Of a DNA stretch of 64,000 nucleotides, positions 20,875 through 30,326 are shown piece after piece (within the stretch, counting starts at the first letter, position 1; each line of letters starts with the position of its first letter). Under the pieces are notes generated by a model, which was given only the letters and a program-made list of their open reading frames with translations, searched no databases and was not told the origin of the DNA. The position numbers were made by a program, and so were the translations under genes. Location: positions 124,001 through 188,000 of the forward strand of contig NZ_JALIDZ010000006.1 in NCBI RefSeq assembly GCF_025397915.1. Direction: 5' to 3'. This DNA is from Microbaculum marinisediminis (lineage in GTDB: Bacteria; Pseudomonadota; Alphaproteobacteria; Rhizobiales; Tepidamorphaceae).

Positions 20875-21357
20875 CTATTCGATCTCCTCGCCCACGGCCG
20901 AGGAGAAGATCTGCTTGAGGAACGAGGCTTCCGCGCCCGTCGTCGGCGTCTTGCGGGCGATGAAGTCGACCACGCGCCCGTCCTCCAGACCGTAATTGGC
21001 GAAGCGCTCGACACGCCGGTCCTCATCGAAGTAGACCGCCAGGATCCCCTGGTCGGTCGTCTTGGGGGCCAGGAACGCGGTCGTTTCGGTGGTCTGCGAG
21101 ATGTAGTAGTAGACTTCGTTGCCGAAGGTCGCGGTCGTTGACGGCGTACCGAGCACGAAGTCGACCTGCTCCTTGGAGGAGCCGACCGGTACCTGGTCGA
21201 GCTGGTCTTGCGATACGATGTATCCGTGCCGCTGGACGGTGGTGAAGGTGGTGCACGCCGACAGGCCGACGACGGCGGCACAGAGCGCTGCGCCGATCAG
21301 GAGCCGGCCGCGAAGTGTGGCGCGGGTCGGAAACCGTTCAGATTCAGGATGTCGCAT
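20875..21357 (-). CDS. bamE: Outer-membrane assembly lipoprotein BamE (SmpA/OmlA)
   Basis: Small lipoprotein of the BAM complex that inserts beta-barrel proteins into the outer membrane. The 160-residue product has a basic N-terminus, a hydrophobic stretch and the lipobox LSAC, with lipidated C35. The SmpA/OmlA domain follows (about 47-120): VSQDQLDQVPVGSSKEQVDFVLGTPS, then YYYISQTTETTAF. The ATG at 21357 is preferred; an ATG at 21390 would add 11 residues. It is divergent from the CBP3-type gene with a 122-bp gap, the common alphaproteobacterial arrangement. Confidence 0.92.
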   Translation of the reverse strand: MRHPESERFPTRATLRGRLLIGAALCAAVVGLSACTTFTTVQRHGYIVSQDQLDQVPVGSSKEQVDFVLGTPSTTATFGNEVYYYISQTTETTAFLAPKTTDQGILAVYFDEDRRVERFANYGLEDGRVVDFIARKTPTTGAEASFLKQIFSSAVGEEIE

Positions 21358-21479
21358 CGTGTTCTTGTTCCCAGGAGCACAACCGTGCAATTACCGGCGG
21401 CGGGCGTTTGACCTAGCTCGGAGGTCAGCCGAATGCAACCCGTTGACACGAGCGCCCGAGGCGCGGAAGGACGCCGGAC

Positions 21480-22043
21480 ATGTTTCGTAAGCTGCTCCAA
21501 CGTATCCGATCGGACGACCGTCCCTATGGCCTCTATGGTGCAATCGTGGCACAGGCGCGGCAGCCGGCATTCTATCAGGGCATCGGCATCGCCGACACCG
21601 CCGAAGGCCGTTTCGACATGATCGTGCTGCATGTCGTCCTGGTCATGCGCCGCCTGCGCGGGGAGGGCGCAGAGGGTCGGTCGCGTGCCCAGGCCCTGAT
21701 CGACCTGTTTTTTGATGACATGGACCGGAACCTGCGCGAGATGGGCGTCAGCGACATGGCGGTGCCCAAGCGCATCCGCTCGATGGTGGAGGCATTCTAC
21801 GGCCGTGCGGGCGTCTACGACGCGGCCCTGGATGCGGCCGGTGCGGAAGGACTGGAAGCCGCACTCGAGCGGAACCTGTTCGCGGGACCGGCCGCGCAGG
21901 CCAGCCTCGATGCCATGGCGGCCTATGTCGTCGCCAGCGCGGAGGCGCTGATGAAAACTTCCGGTGACGCGCTTGCCGCCGGGCGGATAGACTGGCCCGC
22001 GATCCCGACGTCTGCGGTCGAGGATCGGGAAAGGGCAGAATGA
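21480..22043 (+). CDS. CBP3/UQCC1-type ubiquinol-cytochrome c chaperone
   Basis: 187-residue protein of the family related to mitochondrial CBP3, which assists cytochrome b and bc1 complex assembly. The recognisable core is GLYGAIVAQARQPAFYQ (17-33), the helix FDMIVLHVVLVMRRL (45-59) and ALIDLFFDDMDRNLREMGVSD (72-92), followed by KRIRSMVEAFYGRAGVYDAAL. It overlaps yceD by 4 nt (ATGA). In alphaproteobacteria it sits between bamE and yceD as here. The direct role in bc1 assembly is known for the eukaryotic homologue and inferred for this one. Confidence 0.88.
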   Translation: MFRKLLQRIRSDDRPYGLYGAIVAQARQPAFYQGIGIADTAEGRFDMIVLHVVLVMRRLRGEGAEGRSRAQALIDLFFDDMDRNLREMGVSDMAVPKRIRSMVEAFYGRAGVYDAALDAAGAEGLEAALERNLFAGPAAQASLDAMAAYVVASAEALMKTSGDALAAGRIDWPAIPTSAVEDRERAE

Positions 22044-22582
22044 CCTCGAAATCGTATCCCATAAGCGTCGTGGTTACGCGCGACGAGGTTCCCGATGGTG
22101 GCCTGGCGGTGACGATCGACGCCACGGAGGACGAGCGTGCCGCGATCGCGCGATATCTCGACAGCCCCTCGGTCCTGTCGATGTCGGCCCGCTTGACGGT
22201 GACGCACTGGCGCGGCCGCGGGCTTGCCGTGCGCGGCACCGTCGATGCCCGCATCGTGCAGACCTGCGTCGTCTCGCTGGAGCCCTTCGAGAATCCGGTT
22301 CACGAGGACGTGGAATCGTTTTTCGCGCCCGATGTCGCGCCGAGGCCGGAAGAAGAGACCGCCGAAGCGGCGGAAATCCACGATATCGACGTCGAACCGC
22401 TGGTTCACGACCGCGTCGATGTCGGCGCCCTGGTCAGCGAATATCTCGCGCTCGGTCTCGATCCCTATCCGCGGAAACCGGGTGCCATCTTTCGAAACAA
22501 GGCGGGCAACGACGAAGAGGAGGCGAAAAGTGGCGCATTTGCTTCACTGGCCGCTCTGCGTGACAAGCACGATGAGAACTGA
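22040..22582 (+). CDS. yceD: YceD/DUF177 family protein
   Basis: 180-residue protein of the DUF177 family, linked in plants and E. coli to 23S rRNA accumulation. It has the family pattern: a beta-rich N-terminal part, the cysteine segment DARIVQTCVVSLEPFENPV (about 69-87), an acidic middle (EEETAEAAEIHDIDVE) and the conserved DVGALVSEYLALGLDPYPRKPGA (about 127-149). In many bacteria rpmF follows yceD; here plsX follows directly with no L32 gene between, as in other alphaproteobacteria. Translation is coupled to the upstream gene. Confidence 0.9.
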   Translation: MTSKSYPISVVVTRDEVPDGGLAVTIDATEDERAAIARYLDSPSVLSMSARLTVTHWRGRGLAVRGTVDARIVQTCVVSLEPFENPVHEDVESFFAPDVAPRPEEETAEAAEIHDIDVEPLVHDRVDVGALVSEYLALGLDPYPRKPGAIFRNKAGNDEEEAKSGAFASLAALRDKHDEN

Positions 22583-22720
22583 GCGGTTCCACCGGGGATG
22601 GAAGGCGTGGCAAGAAAGCGGTTGTTTCAACGGCCTAAACCGCTATTGTCCGGGGCCTCTTGCGCCGAGGGTTGCTGCTCCGGCAGTGGCCGGCAAAACG
22701 GTCTTCGCGCATAAAGCCTG

Positions 22721-23785
22721 ATGGTCTCTCCGGTACGCATCTCGATCGACGCCATGGGTGGTGACTTCGGCCCGTCCGTAGTCATTCCCGGCTGCGCGCT
22801 GGCGCGGGAACGCTATCCCGACAGCGAGTTCCTGTTCTTCGGCGACGAATCCATGATTCGTCCGGTTCTCGACGCGCACCCGGCCCTGGCGGCGGTATCG
22901 ACCATAGAGCACACCGACGTGGCCGTGCGCATGGACGACAAGCCGAGCCAGGCGCTCCGTCACGGCCGCCGGCGCTCCAGCATGTGGTTGTCGCTCGAGG
23001 CCATCAAGGCGGGCAGGGCCGATGTCGCGGTATCGGCCGGCAACACCGGCGCCCTCATGGCCATGTCGAAACTGTGCCTGCGGATGATGGCCGGCATAGA
23101 ACGCCCGGCCCTGGCGGCGATCTGGCCGACCCTGCGCGGCGAGAGCATCGTCCTCGACGTCGGGGCCACGATCGGCTCGGACGCCGAGCAGCTGGTCGGT
23201 TTCTCCGTCATGGGCGAGGCGATGGCGCGGGCCCTGTTCGGCGTCCACCGCCCGAAGGTCGGCCTGCTCAACATCGGCGTCGAGGAGGTCAAGGGCCTGG
23301 AGTACATCCGCGCCGCCGGCCAGATCCTGCGCGAAGGCAATATCCCGATCGACTATGCCGGGTTCATCGAGGGCGACGATATCGGCAAGGGCACCGTGGA
23401 CGTCGTGGTCTGCGAGGGCTTCACCGGCAACATCGCGCTGAAGACCGCCGAGGGCACCGCCAAGCAGATCGCCGAGTACCTGCGCCAGGGCATGCGCCGC
23501 AGCCTGTTGAGCCGGATCGGTTTCCTGTTCGCCAAGGCGGCCTTCGACACGCTCAAGGAAAAGATGGACCCGCGCAAGTCGAACGGCGGTGTCTTCCTCG
23601 GGCTCAACGGCATGGTCATCAAGAGCCACGGCGGTACCGACGCGGAGGGCTATTCCGCCGCCGTCGCGCTGGGCTATCACCTGTCCCGGAACGGACTTAT
23701 GAAGAAAATCGAGGACGGCCTCGGTCACTACGACCGCGACAGGGCCGTCGTCGCTGCAGAACAAGCCGAGGTGGTCGATTCGTGA
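22721..23785 (+). CDS. plsX: Phosphate acyltransferase PlsX
   Basis: Transfers the acyl group from acyl-ACP to phosphate, giving acyl-phosphate for phosphatidate synthesis. The 354-residue product begins with the diagnostic [19 protein letters not shown] (7-25), followed by [14 protein letters not shown] and a C-terminal [15 protein letters not shown]. It lies 138 bp after yceD; I see no gene in that gap. Its stop overlaps the GTG start of fabH (GTGA), the classic plsX-fabH pair joining phospholipid and fatty-acid initiation. Confidence 0.96.
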   Translation: MVSPVRISIDAMGGDFGPSVVIPGCALARERYPDSEFLFFGDESMIRPVLDAHPALAAVSTIEHTDVAVRMDDKPSQALRHGRRRSSMWLSLEAIKAGRADVAVSAGNTGALMAMSKLCLRMMAGIERPALAAIWPTLRGESIVLDVGATIGSDAEQLVGFSVMGEAMARALFGVHRPKVGLLNIGVEEVKGLEYIRAAGQILREGNIPIDYAGFIEGDDIGKGTVDVVVCEGFTGNIALKTAEGTAKQIAEYLRQGMRRSLLSRIGFLFAKAAFDTLKEKMDPRKSNGGVFLGLNGMVIKSHGGTDAEGYSAAVALGYHLSRNGLMKKIEDGLGHYDRDRAVVAAEQAEVVDS

Positions 23786-24759
23786 AAGTCTTGCGTAGCG
23801 TGGTGCGCGGCACCGGGTCCTATCTCCCGGCGCGCGTGATGACCAACGATGAGCTATCGCGCATGGTGGACACTTCGGACGAATGGATCGTCCAGCGCAG
23901 CGGCATTCGCGAGCGCCACATCGCGGCTGACGGCGAAGTCACCTCCGACCTCGCCACCCATGCCGCGCGCGCGGCGCTCGACGATGCGGGGATCGCGCCC
24001 GGCGAGATCGACATGATCGTGCTGGCGACCGCCACGCCCGACAACACCTTTCCCGCGACCGCGGTCACGGTGCAGGCGAATCTCGGCATCGAGCACGGGT
24101 CGGCTTTCGACGTGCACGCCGTCTGCTCCGGCTTCGTCTATGCCGTGGCCACCGCCGATGCGATGCTGCGCGCCGGCAATGCCCGCAAGGCGCTGGTGAT
24201 CGGGGCGGAGACCTTTTCGCGAATCCTCGACTGGGAAGACCGCACCACCTGCGTCCTCTTCGGCGACGGCGCCGGCGCCATCGTCCTCGAGGCGGTCGAG
24301 GACGACGCCAATCCGGACGGGCGCGGCGTCCTGTCGGTGCGCCTGCGCTCCGACGGTCGCCACAAGGACAAGCTCTATGTCGACGGCGGTCCGTCGTCGA
24401 CGGGAACCGTGGGCCATCTGCGCATGCAGGGCCGCGAGGTGTTCCGCCATGCCGTCGGCATGGTCTCGGACGTGATCGACGGCGCCCTGTCCGACGCTGG
24501 CAAGGCGGCGCAGGACATCGACTGGTTCGTGCCGCACCAGGCCAACAAGCGCATCATCGATGCGACGGCCCGGAAATTCGGTTGGCCGGAGGACAAGGTC
24601 GTCATCACGGTCGACAAGCACGGCAACACGTCGGCGGCCTCGATTCCGCTGGCGCTCGACATTGCCAAACGCGATGGACGTCTGAAACAGGGTCAACTTG
24701 TCATGCTCGAGGCGATGGGCGGCGGCTTGACCTGGGGTGCGGCACTGTTGCGCTGGTGA
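23782..24759 (+). CDS. fabH: Beta-ketoacyl-ACP synthase III
   Basis: Starts fatty-acid synthesis by condensing acetyl-CoA with malonyl-ACP. The 325-residue product has the complete catalytic triad: C115 (HAVCSGFVY), H252 (VPHQANKRI) and N282 (HGNTSAAS). The last segment is [16 protein letters not shown]. The start is the GTG at 23782 overlapping the plsX stop; the frame is open much further upstream, but that part is plsX in another frame. Strong context with plsX before and ihfA after. Confidence 0.96.
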   Translation: MKVLRSVVRGTGSYLPARVMTNDELSRMVDTSDEWIVQRSGIRERHIAADGEVTSDLATHAARAALDDAGIAPGEIDMIVLATATPDNTFPATAVTVQANLGIEHGSAFDVHAVCSGFVYAVATADAMLRAGNARKALVIGAETFSRILDWEDRTTCVLFGDGAGAIVLEAVEDDANPDGRGVLSVRLRSDGRHKDKLYVDGGPSSTGTVGHLRMQGREVFRHAVGMVSDVIDGALSDAGKAAQDIDWFVPHQANKRIIDATARKFGWPEDKVVITVDKHGNTSAASIPLALDIAKRDGRLKQGQLVMLEAMGGGLTWGAALLRW

Positions 24760-24871
24760 CGCAGCAAGATACTTTGCCGATTGTGTTGGTTGACCCGCGC
24801 CGTTAGAGCTAATAGCGTTTTCGGTTCAGGGACGTAGCCGACGCGGCGGCGGTTATGTGGAGCGTACGCAG

Positions 24872-25198
24872 ATGGGGGAAAAGACGGTCACGAGAGCGGA
24901 TCTCTGCGAGGCGGTCTATCAGACGGTAGGCCTTTCGCGGACGGAATCGGCCGATTTGGTCGAATTGGTGCTCTCAGAGATCGCCGATTGCCTGGAGCAG
25001 GGGGAGACGGTGAAGCTGTCTTCGTTCGGCTCCTTTGTCGTGCGCGCGAAAGGCGAGCGCATCGGCCGCAATCCCAAGACCGGCGAGGAAGTGCCGATCG
25101 AGCCGCGGCGCGTCCTCGTCTTCAAGCCGAGTGCCGTCCTGAAGCAGCGCATCAACAACGGCGCCGACATATCCGACATATCCGACACAGCGGACTGA
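24872..25198 (+). CDS. ihfA: Integration host factor subunit alpha
   Basis: Nucleoid-associated DNA-bending protein that pairs with IhfB. The 108-residue product has the HU/IHF fold: N-terminal helices [20 protein letters not shown], then [29 protein letters not shown], with the minor-groove beta arm and its conserved proline region. The ATG at 24872 is chosen because GGAG at 24859-24862 is correctly spaced; a GTG at 24857 would add 5 residues. The C-terminal tail has the short repeat DISDISD. The merR gene starts 13 bp downstream, the usual ihfA-merR pair. Confidence 0.94.
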   Translation: MGEKTVTRADLCEAVYQTVGLSRTESADLVELVLSEIADCLEQGETVKLSSFGSFVVRAKGERIGRNPKTGEEVPIEPRRVLVFKPSAVLKQRINNGADISDISDTAD

Positions 25199-25211
25199 GC
25201 CGGATCCCGAC

Positions 25212-25823
25212 ATGACCGAAAAGTCGCCCGAGGCCTTCCGCACGATCAGCGAAGTGGCCGAGGAGCTGGACGTGCCGCAGCACGTCCTGCGCTTCTGGGA
25301 GACCCGCTTCGCGCAGATCAAGCCGATGAAGCGCGGCGGCGGCCGGCGCTACTATCGTCCCGAGGACGTCAATCTGCTGAAGGGCATTCGCCATCTCCTC
25401 TATGGCGAGGGCTACACCATCAAGGGTGTCCAGCGGATTCTGAAGGAGCAGGGCGTCCGCCACGTCGCGTCGATCTGGGAGATCGGCGAGGCCGAGTCGG
25501 CGGAGGCGACCCCGCCGCAGGCGCCGGTTGACGCATTGCCCGAACCGGAACCCGTGGAGCGGCCGCGCCCGGCGCCGCGGCCCCCGGTGCAGCCTCCAGT
25601 AGCCCAGCCTCCAGTGGCCCAGACCGCCTCTGCCGAGCCCCGCGCGCCCGCACCGCCGCAGGCGCCGCCGGCCGCGGCACCGCAGCCCCGCGCGGGCGAC
25701 CCCGCCTCCGCGCCCGCGGCGCCTGCGCCCCGCGCCGGCCTGGCCCCGGAGGAGATCCGTCAGCTCAAGGCGGCGCTGTTCGAGCTGATCGAATGCAAGC
25801 GTCTTCTCGAATCGGCGACCTGA
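25212..25823 (+). CDS. MerR-family transcriptional regulator with Pro/Ala-rich linker
   Basis: 203-residue regulator. The N-terminal MerR helix-turn-helix spans about 10-80: [20 protein letters not shown], then [20 protein letters not shown]. Residues about 95-175 form a long low-complexity Pro/Ala/Glu linker, and a short helix ends the protein ([23 protein letters not shown]). There are no effector-binding cysteines of the metal-sensing MerR type. This architecture beside ihfA is widespread in alphaproteobacteria. Targets are unknown. Part of the linker is encoded by a 15-bp tandem duplication. Confidence 0.87.
   Translation: MTEKSPEAFRTISEVAEELDVPQHVLRFWETRFAQIKPMKRGGGRRYYRPEDVNLLKGIRHLLYGEGYTIKGVQRILKEQGVRHVASIWEIGEAESAEATPPQAPVDALPEPEPVERPRPAPRPPVQPPVAQPPVAQTASAEPRAPAPPQAPPAAAPQPRAGDPASAPAAPAPRAGLAPEEIRQLKAALFELIECKRLLESAT
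25590..25619. repeat. 15-bp tandem duplication inside merR
   Basis: CAGCCTCCAGTAGCC (25590-25604) is followed at once by CAGCCTCCAGTGGCC (25605-25619), one mismatch. It keeps the frame and doubles the pentapeptide QPPVA in the linker, so copy number could change without disrupting the protein. Confidence 0.8.
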
Positions 25824-25841
25824 TCGTGTGCCGCCGGGATC

Positions 25842-26060
25842 TCAGATCCGTCCGAATCCGGCGGCGTTGACATAGGTTTCCCACGCTTCGTACGCCGCCT
25901 TCTTGCGCTTCGACACTTCGCCGGCAAGAACGGCGATATCCTTGTCGTCGAGATCGCCCGGTATTCCGCCAACGGCGGTGCGGAACGCCTCGACGGCCTC
26001 GTCGAGGCCTTTGATTGCGTCCTCCCAGGCGGAATAGAGGTGGTGCGGGTGATCGGTCAT
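25842..26060 (-). CDS. Small conserved-looking hypothetical protein
   Basis: 72-residue, mainly helical, acidic protein beginning MTDHPHHLYSAWEDAIKGLDEAVEA. It has a second helix-rich part rich in Lys and Glu (AGEVSKRKKAAYEAWETY). The ATG at 26060 is preferred because the 22 extra upstream codons are Arg-rich and lack a good SD; GGGAGAACGCCG precedes the chosen start. It is convergent with merR, 18 bp from its stop. Codon usage fits its neighbours. No signal peptide, membrane segment or known domain is seen; function unknown. Confidence 0.6.
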   Translation of the reverse strand: MTDHPHHLYSAWEDAIKGLDEAVEAFRTAVGGIPGDLDDKDIAVLAGEVSKRKKAAYEAWETYVNAAGFGRI

Positions 26061-26189
26061 CGGCGTTCTCCCGTCGTTGCGTGCGTTCGAGCCTAGCGTC
26101 GCACGTGCCGCTTGGCCAATCCGCACGCTTGAAAGCAGCCTGGAAGACCGTCATCTGTGTATTGCGAGGCCTTGCATCGCGAGACGGGC

Positions 26190-26217
26190 TTGAGGCAAGC
26201 GTCGCGAACCGCTAGAA
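26190..26217 (+). promoter_or_regulatory. Possible promoter of the tRNA-Pro gene
   Basis: TTGAGG at 26190-26195 and CTAGAA at 26212-26217 are separated by 16 bp, and the expected start would be about 15 bp before the tRNA. It is a visual match only. Confidence 0.35.
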
Positions 26218-26238
26218 GGGCAGGGCCTTGATGGCAGT

Positions 26239-26316
26239 CGGAGCGTAGCGCAGCCCGGTTAGCGCACTTGTCTGGGGGACAAGGGGTCGGGAGTTCAAAT
26301 CTCCCCGCTCCGACCA
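26239..26316 (+). tRNA. tRNA-Pro (anticodon GGG)
   Basis: A complete cloverleaf. The acceptor arm CGGAGCG (26239-26245) pairs with CGCTCCG (26306-26312), followed by A and an encoded CCA (26314-26316). The D arm contains AGCCCGGTTAGCGC. The anticodon stem CTTGT/ACAAG encloses the loop CTGGGGG, giving anticodon GGG. The T loop is TTCAAAT with GGGAG/CTCCC stem. GGG reads the proline codons CCC and CCU. A T-rich stretch follows. Confidence 0.95.
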
Positions 26317-26602
26317 TCAAACCCTTTTCTTCCCTTGGTTTTTCCAATCCATTGGTTTTGGCGAGCAGGCATCTCTTAGGAGATGCGAAAGGCGAACATC
26401 AGCGCCTATAGCCCTGCAATCCACCTACGAAATCACCCACGTTAAGTTCAGCCTTTGGTTCGCGTTCAGGCGCGGACGAGCACCGGTTTCGCGTCGATTA
26501 ACCAAGCGTTTGCAATCTGTTAGTTGTCGCCGGTGTATCTGCGTAGGGTCACGTTGAGATGAGGCCGCGCCGTGAACGGTGCCCAACCAAGGACCCGATA
26601 CC
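26317..26602. other. Non-coding stretch between tRNA-Pro and the exopolysaccharide locus
   Basis: 286 bp without a supported gene. Just after the tRNA is a T-rich stretch containing CCAAT-CC-ATTGG. Next comes the hairpin GCATCTC-TTAG-GAGATGC at 26369-26386. The rest is AT-richer than its surroundings and presumably holds the methyltransferase promoter. I checked the 3' end of the tRNA for a second copy marking an integrated element and found none within this gap. Confidence 0.5.
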
Positions 26603-27406
26603 ATGACGCATGTGGAACCGATCGCCGCGACACGGCTGTCCGCCGGCCGCGCCGCAGGGGACGAGACGTCGCTGGGCGGGTTCTTTGCCAGGCTCGATCC
26701 CGATGTCCGCTCCGAGTGGGCCTGGGACAACTACAAGCCGACGATCGAGGCCCTGTCCCGCGCGTTCGGGCTGCGCCGGCTGGTCGAGATCGGCGGCGGC
26801 CGCGATCCCTTGTTCACGCCCGATGAGGCGGCCGCGCTCGGAATCGAGCTGACGATCAACGACATCTCGCAGGAGGAACTGGACAACGGTCCAGAGGAAT
26901 TCGCGAAGGCCCGTTTCGATATAGCCGGCGATCTGACCGACACCGGCGTGCAGCGCGGATCCTACGATCTCGCCTTCTCGCGGATGGTGTTCGAGCACGT
27001 CAAGGACGGCCGCCGCGCGTGGTCCAACCTCAACGAGATCCTGGCCCCCGGCGGCGTCGCCATCGCCTTCGTGCCGACGCTCTACGCGCTGCCCTACGTG
27101 GCCAACATGGCGATCCCCGAATGGGTGTCGCAGAAGATCGTCAAGATGCTCTACCCGCATCGCACCGACGACGAGGATCCGAAGTTTCCCGCCTACTACG
27201 ATTGGACTTTCGGCAGCGAGAAGAAGCTCCGGCCCATGCTGGAAGAGGTTGGCTTCCGCGAGGCGGTCGTTGTGCCGTTCTACTACCACGACTATTTCGA
27301 GCGCATTCCCGTTGTCCGACAGATCGACAACCTGATGAACCGCGTCGCGGCCGCGCGCGACTGGCGCTTCCTGACCAGCTACGCCTATATCGCCGCACGC
27401 AAGTAG
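26603..27406 (+). CDS. SAM-dependent methyltransferase (class I)
   Basis: 267-residue methyltransferase. The SAM-binding motif I is LVEIGGGRDPLF (about 54-65), with a downstream acidic strand LTINDIS. Motif II/III lies around SYDLAFSRMVFEHVKDGRRAWSNLNEIL then PGGVAIAFVPT. The C-terminal part is aromatic-rich. The ATG at 26603 follows AAGGAC; a GTG 24 bp upstream is less likely. It stands at the edge of the polysaccharide locus and could methylate a sugar or lipid-linked intermediate, but the substrate is not shown. Its 3' end overlaps the convergent membrane gene by 22 nt. Confidence 0.82.
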   Translation: MTHVEPIAATRLSAGRAAGDETSLGGFFARLDPDVRSEWAWDNYKPTIEALSRAFGLRRLVEIGGGRDPLFTPDEAAALGIELTINDISQEELDNGPEEFAKARFDIAGDLTDTGVQRGSYDLAFSRMVFEHVKDGRRAWSNLNEILAPGGVAIAFVPTLYALPYVANMAIPEWVSQKIVKMLYPHRTDDEDPKFPAYYDWTFGSEKKLRPMLEEVGFREAVVVPFYYHDYFERIPVVRQIDNLMNRVAAARDWRFLTSYAYIAARK

Positions 27407-28665
27407 CCCGGCCGGGCGCCGATCGCGGCCTGCCGATACGGCAGGGCCGCGGCCGACATGCCCCACAGCAGCCCGGCGATCAGGAAGAAGTGCCGCCAGT
27501 GGTCGGTGTCGATGATGAAGCCTTGCAGCGATAGCGGGAGGAAGGTCGCCAGCGCGGCGAAGTGGTAGGGCTGCCACGGTGTGCGCACGAAGGCGAAGCG
27601 GATGCCGACCAGCCAGGTCAGCACCACGAAGGTGATGTAGCCGAGCGCGCCGATCCACCCGTACGACGCGACCGAGTTCAGGTAGACGTTGTGCGGATCC
27701 TGCTTGTACCGCTTCGAATACGCGAACGGGCCCAGCCCGAACGGCCGCGCGATGACGTCGGGCAACGAGCGCGCCTGGGTGGCGAAGCGGCCGGTTTCGC
27801 CGACGTCGTAGCTCTGACTCAGGTCGGCGCGTACCTCGAACACCTTACCGACCTGGGGTACGGCGATGATCGCGACGATCAGGCCGGCGAAGATCATCAC
27901 GCCGGCTATGGCGCCGATTCCCATGCGGATGCGAAAGCGCGGCGAGGGCGCGAACAGGAACATCAGCCCTGCCATGATCAGGCTAGAGACGATGAAGTGG
28001 CCCCAGGCCGCGCGCGAGAACGACAATAGCAGGCCGATCAGGATCACCGCGAGCGGCAGCGCGGCGAAGACGAGGCGCTTGCCGTTTCGGGTGAGCAGGT
28101 CCTGAACGAGCAGCAGCGCCGGAAAGATCAGGAACGGACCGTAGACGTTCGGATCCTTGAACGTTCCGCGCGCCCGATTGTAGAGCGTGAACACGTCGCG
28201 GGTGCCGCCGATGTCGAAATAGCCGACGATGCCCGCGGTCGCCGCGCAGACGGCGGCGACGATATAGGCGTTGCGGATGATCGCCATCCGGCCCACCGGG
28301 TCCTCACTGACGAGCGTGGCGAAGATGATCGTGGTGATCGCCAGGTAGATCGAGATCGCCACGTAGCGGATCGCGGCCGTGTCATGGGCGACCTGGATCA
28401 CCGACGTGATTCCGCCGATGGAAAACACCACGACCAGGAACAGGAACGCCGGCGCCAGCAACCGCGGGAACGACACGCCGCGCACCAGCACCGCCCAGCA
28501 CAGCACCAGGAACGTGAACTCGTAGGGCGACGGTTCGAAGAGAACGAGAAAGCTCGACGCGATCGTTCCCCACAGGATGGGGCGCACCAGCAGCCTGTCG
28601 CGCCTTTCCCAGCGATCGGTCCGCGCCTCGGTGACCGGCGCCGTATGGCCGGCCGGTGCCGTCAA
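27385..28665 (-). CDS. O-antigen ligase/Wzy polymerase-like membrane protein
   Basis: 426-residue polytopic membrane protein with about 11-12 hydrophobic segments. It has the Wzy_C/O-antigen ligase signature: RARGTFKDPNVYGPFLIFPA (near 165-184), LSFSRAAWGHF, and a large periplasmic loop containing PFGLGPFAYSKRYKQDPHNVYLNSVASYGWIG. The conserved Arg and His-Asn residues are the ones expected for polymerisation or ligation of undecaprenyl-linked glycans. With the initiating transferase upstream (4-nt ATGA overlap) and the Wza/Wzc-like genes, it is most likely the exopolysaccharide polymerase. Confidence 0.83.
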   Translation of the reverse strand: MTAPAGHTAPVTEARTDRWERRDRLLVRPILWGTIASSFLVLFEPSPYEFTFLVLCWAVLVRGVSFPRLLAPAFLFLVVVFSIGGITSVIQVAHDTAAIRYVAISIYLAITTIIFATLVSEDPVGRMAIIRNAYIVAAVCAATAGIVGYFDIGGTRDVFTLYNRARGTFKDPNVYGPFLIFPALLLVQDLLTRNGKRLVFAALPLAVILIGLLLSFSRAAWGHFIVSSLIMAGLMFLFAPSPRFRIRMGIGAIAGVMIFAGLIVAIIAVPQVGKVFEVRADLSQSYDVGETGRFATQARSLPDVIARPFGLGPFAYSKRYKQDPHNVYLNSVASYGWIGALGYITFVVLTWLVGIRFAFVRTPWQPYHFAALATFLPLSLQGFIIDTDHWRHFFLIAGLLWGMSAAALPYRQAAIGARPGYLRAAI

Positions 28666-30242
28666 TACGCGCCTTCCTTCTTGGTCAGCAGCGAGTAGGG
28701 CGTCAGCAGCAGGATGTAGAGGTCGAACAGCACCGACCAGTTCTCGATGTAGTCGAGGTCGAACTTGACGCGCTGTTGGATCTTCTCCGACGTGTCGGTC
28801 TCGCCGCGCCAGCCGTTGACCTGGGCCCAGCCGGTGATGCCGGGCTTGACCCGGTGGCGCGCGAAATAGCCGTCGACGACCGTGTCATAGAGTTCGTCGG
28901 CGGCCTTGGCATGCAGCGCGTGCGGGCGTGGGCCGACGAGCGACAGCCCGCCGCGCAGCACGTTGAAGAGCTGCGGCAGCTCGTCGAGGCTGGTCTTGCG
29001 GATGAAGCGGCCGACGCGGGTCACGCGCGGATCGCCCTTGCTGACGAGCTTGATCGCCGTGGGATCGCACTGCTCGGTGTACATCGAGCGGAACTTGAAG
29101 ACCTCGATCAGCTCGTTGTTGAAGCCGTAGCGCTTCTGGCGGAACAGCGCCGGGCCCGGGCTGTCGAGCTTGATGGCGAGCGCGACCAACGCCATCACCG
29201 GCAGGGCCAGGATCAGCAGGATCGTGCCGATCACGCGGTCGAACAGCCACTTGAGCACGTAGTCCCAATCGGCGATCGGCTTGTCGAATACGTCGATGAA
29301 GGGAACGTTGCCGATGTAGGAGTAGGAGCGCGGCCGGAAGCGGAGCTGGTTGGTGTGTGCGCTCAGCCGGATGTCGACCGGCAGCACCCAGAGCGTCCGC
29401 AGCATCTCGAGCACGCGCTTCTCCGCGCTGATCGGCAGCGCCACGATCAGAAGGTCGACGCGCGTCCGGCGGGCGAACTCGACGAGTTGGCCGACGGTGC
29501 CGAGCTTCGGATAGCCGCGAACCACCGCCGGCGAGCGGTCGTCGCTTCGGTCGTCGAAGATGCCGCAGATCCGGATGTCGGAATCGGGAGACGCATTCAG
29601 CGCTTCGATCAGCTTGGCGGCGGGCTCGCCGCCGCCGACGATCACAGCGCGCCGCTCCAGCCGGCCGCTGCGCGTCCAGTGCCGCACCAGGAGGGCAAGC
29701 CCGACACGGAACAGGGCGAGCGACAGGAAACCGACCGAGAACCACAGGCCCAGCCAGACGCGCGAGAACGAGTCGCCGAGCTTGAGGAAGAAGGCGATCA
29801 GCGCCAGGACGGCGAAGACGCCGACCCAGCCGACCAGAAGCCGGCTGTTCTGGCGCAGGAACGTCCGAAGCGCCTGCGGCGTGTAGATGTCGACCGCCTG
29901 GAACGCCATGATCGACAGCCCGGCGCCGAGCAGGATCGCCAGCGGATAGAGAGCGGGCATGCCCTCTTCCGGATAGACGTACAGGAGCTGGGCGGCGAAG
30001 CCGACGGCGATGATCAGCAAGAATTCGACGACGCGGGCGACACCCGTGATGACGATGGTCGATATGGCCGGGTCGACGCGCTCTTCCGCGACCCTGATCG
30101 CTTCGGCGCTGAGCGGCTTCGGCGCTCTGTTGCCTGTCCTGGTCGATGACCCGTTTGCCTTGCCGCTGGCATCCGCCTCCATGGACGGAGCGTCCGCGCC
30201 GGAGGTCGGCGCGCCAATCGGCCTGGTACTCGAAGAACTCAT
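28662..30242 (-). CDS. Undecaprenyl-phosphate sugar phosphotransferase (WbaP/PssY type)
   Basis: Starts polysaccharide repeat-unit synthesis by moving a sugar phosphate from a UDP-sugar to undecaprenyl phosphate at the inner membrane. The 526-residue product has a polar N-terminal tail (1-60), four to five membrane helices (about 65-190), and a CoA-binding-like domain starting [19 protein letters not shown]. The C-terminal bacterial sugar-transferase domain (about 330-526) has [39 protein letters not shown] and SLVGPRPHA. The Asp-Glu of SLDELPQ and the basic KFRSM are the catalytic hallmarks. The sugar (glucose or galactose) is not determinable. Confidence 0.92.
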   Translation of the reverse strand: MSSSSTRPIGAPTSGADAPSMEADASGKANGSSTRTGNRAPKPLSAEAIRVAEERVDPAISTIVITGVARVVEFLLIIAVGFAAQLLYVYPEEGMPALYPLAILLGAGLSIMAFQAVDIYTPQALRTFLRQNSRLLVGWVGVFAVLALIAFFLKLGDSFSRVWLGLWFSVGFLSLALFRVGLALLVRHWTRSGRLERRAVIVGGGEPAAKLIEALNASPDSDIRICGIFDDRSDDRSPAVVRGYPKLGTVGQLVEFARRTRVDLLIVALPISAEKRVLEMLRTLWVLPVDIRLSAHTNQLRFRPRSYSYIGNVPFIDVFDKPIADWDYVLKWLFDRVIGTILLILALPVMALVALAIKLDSPGPALFRQKRYGFNNELIEVFKFRSMYTEQCDPTAIKLVSKGDPRVTRVGRFIRKTSLDELPQLFNVLRGGLSLVGPRPHALHAKAADELYDTVVDGYFARHRVKPGITGWAQVNGWRGETDTSEKIQQRVKFDLDYIENWSVLFDLYILLLTPYSLLTKKEGAY

Positions 30243-30326
30243 TACTTAAACGTCCGTGCCGGAGGGATTTTTGCACCTTGCCCCCCTCCTAGCGCGAAAG
30301 TGTCTAGGAAGATTTAATCGAAAAAG

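Noticed and set aside
26239-26602. tRNA-Pro as an integration site for the polysaccharide locus
   Set aside because: No duplicated 3' tRNA end was found nearby, and no integrase gene is present; base composition of the polysaccharide genes matches the core genome.
28656-30149. Plus-strand frame opposite the sugar-phosphate transferase
   Set aside because: Composition dominated by Asp, Gln, Arg and Val repeats, antisense to a clear WbaP/PssY protein.
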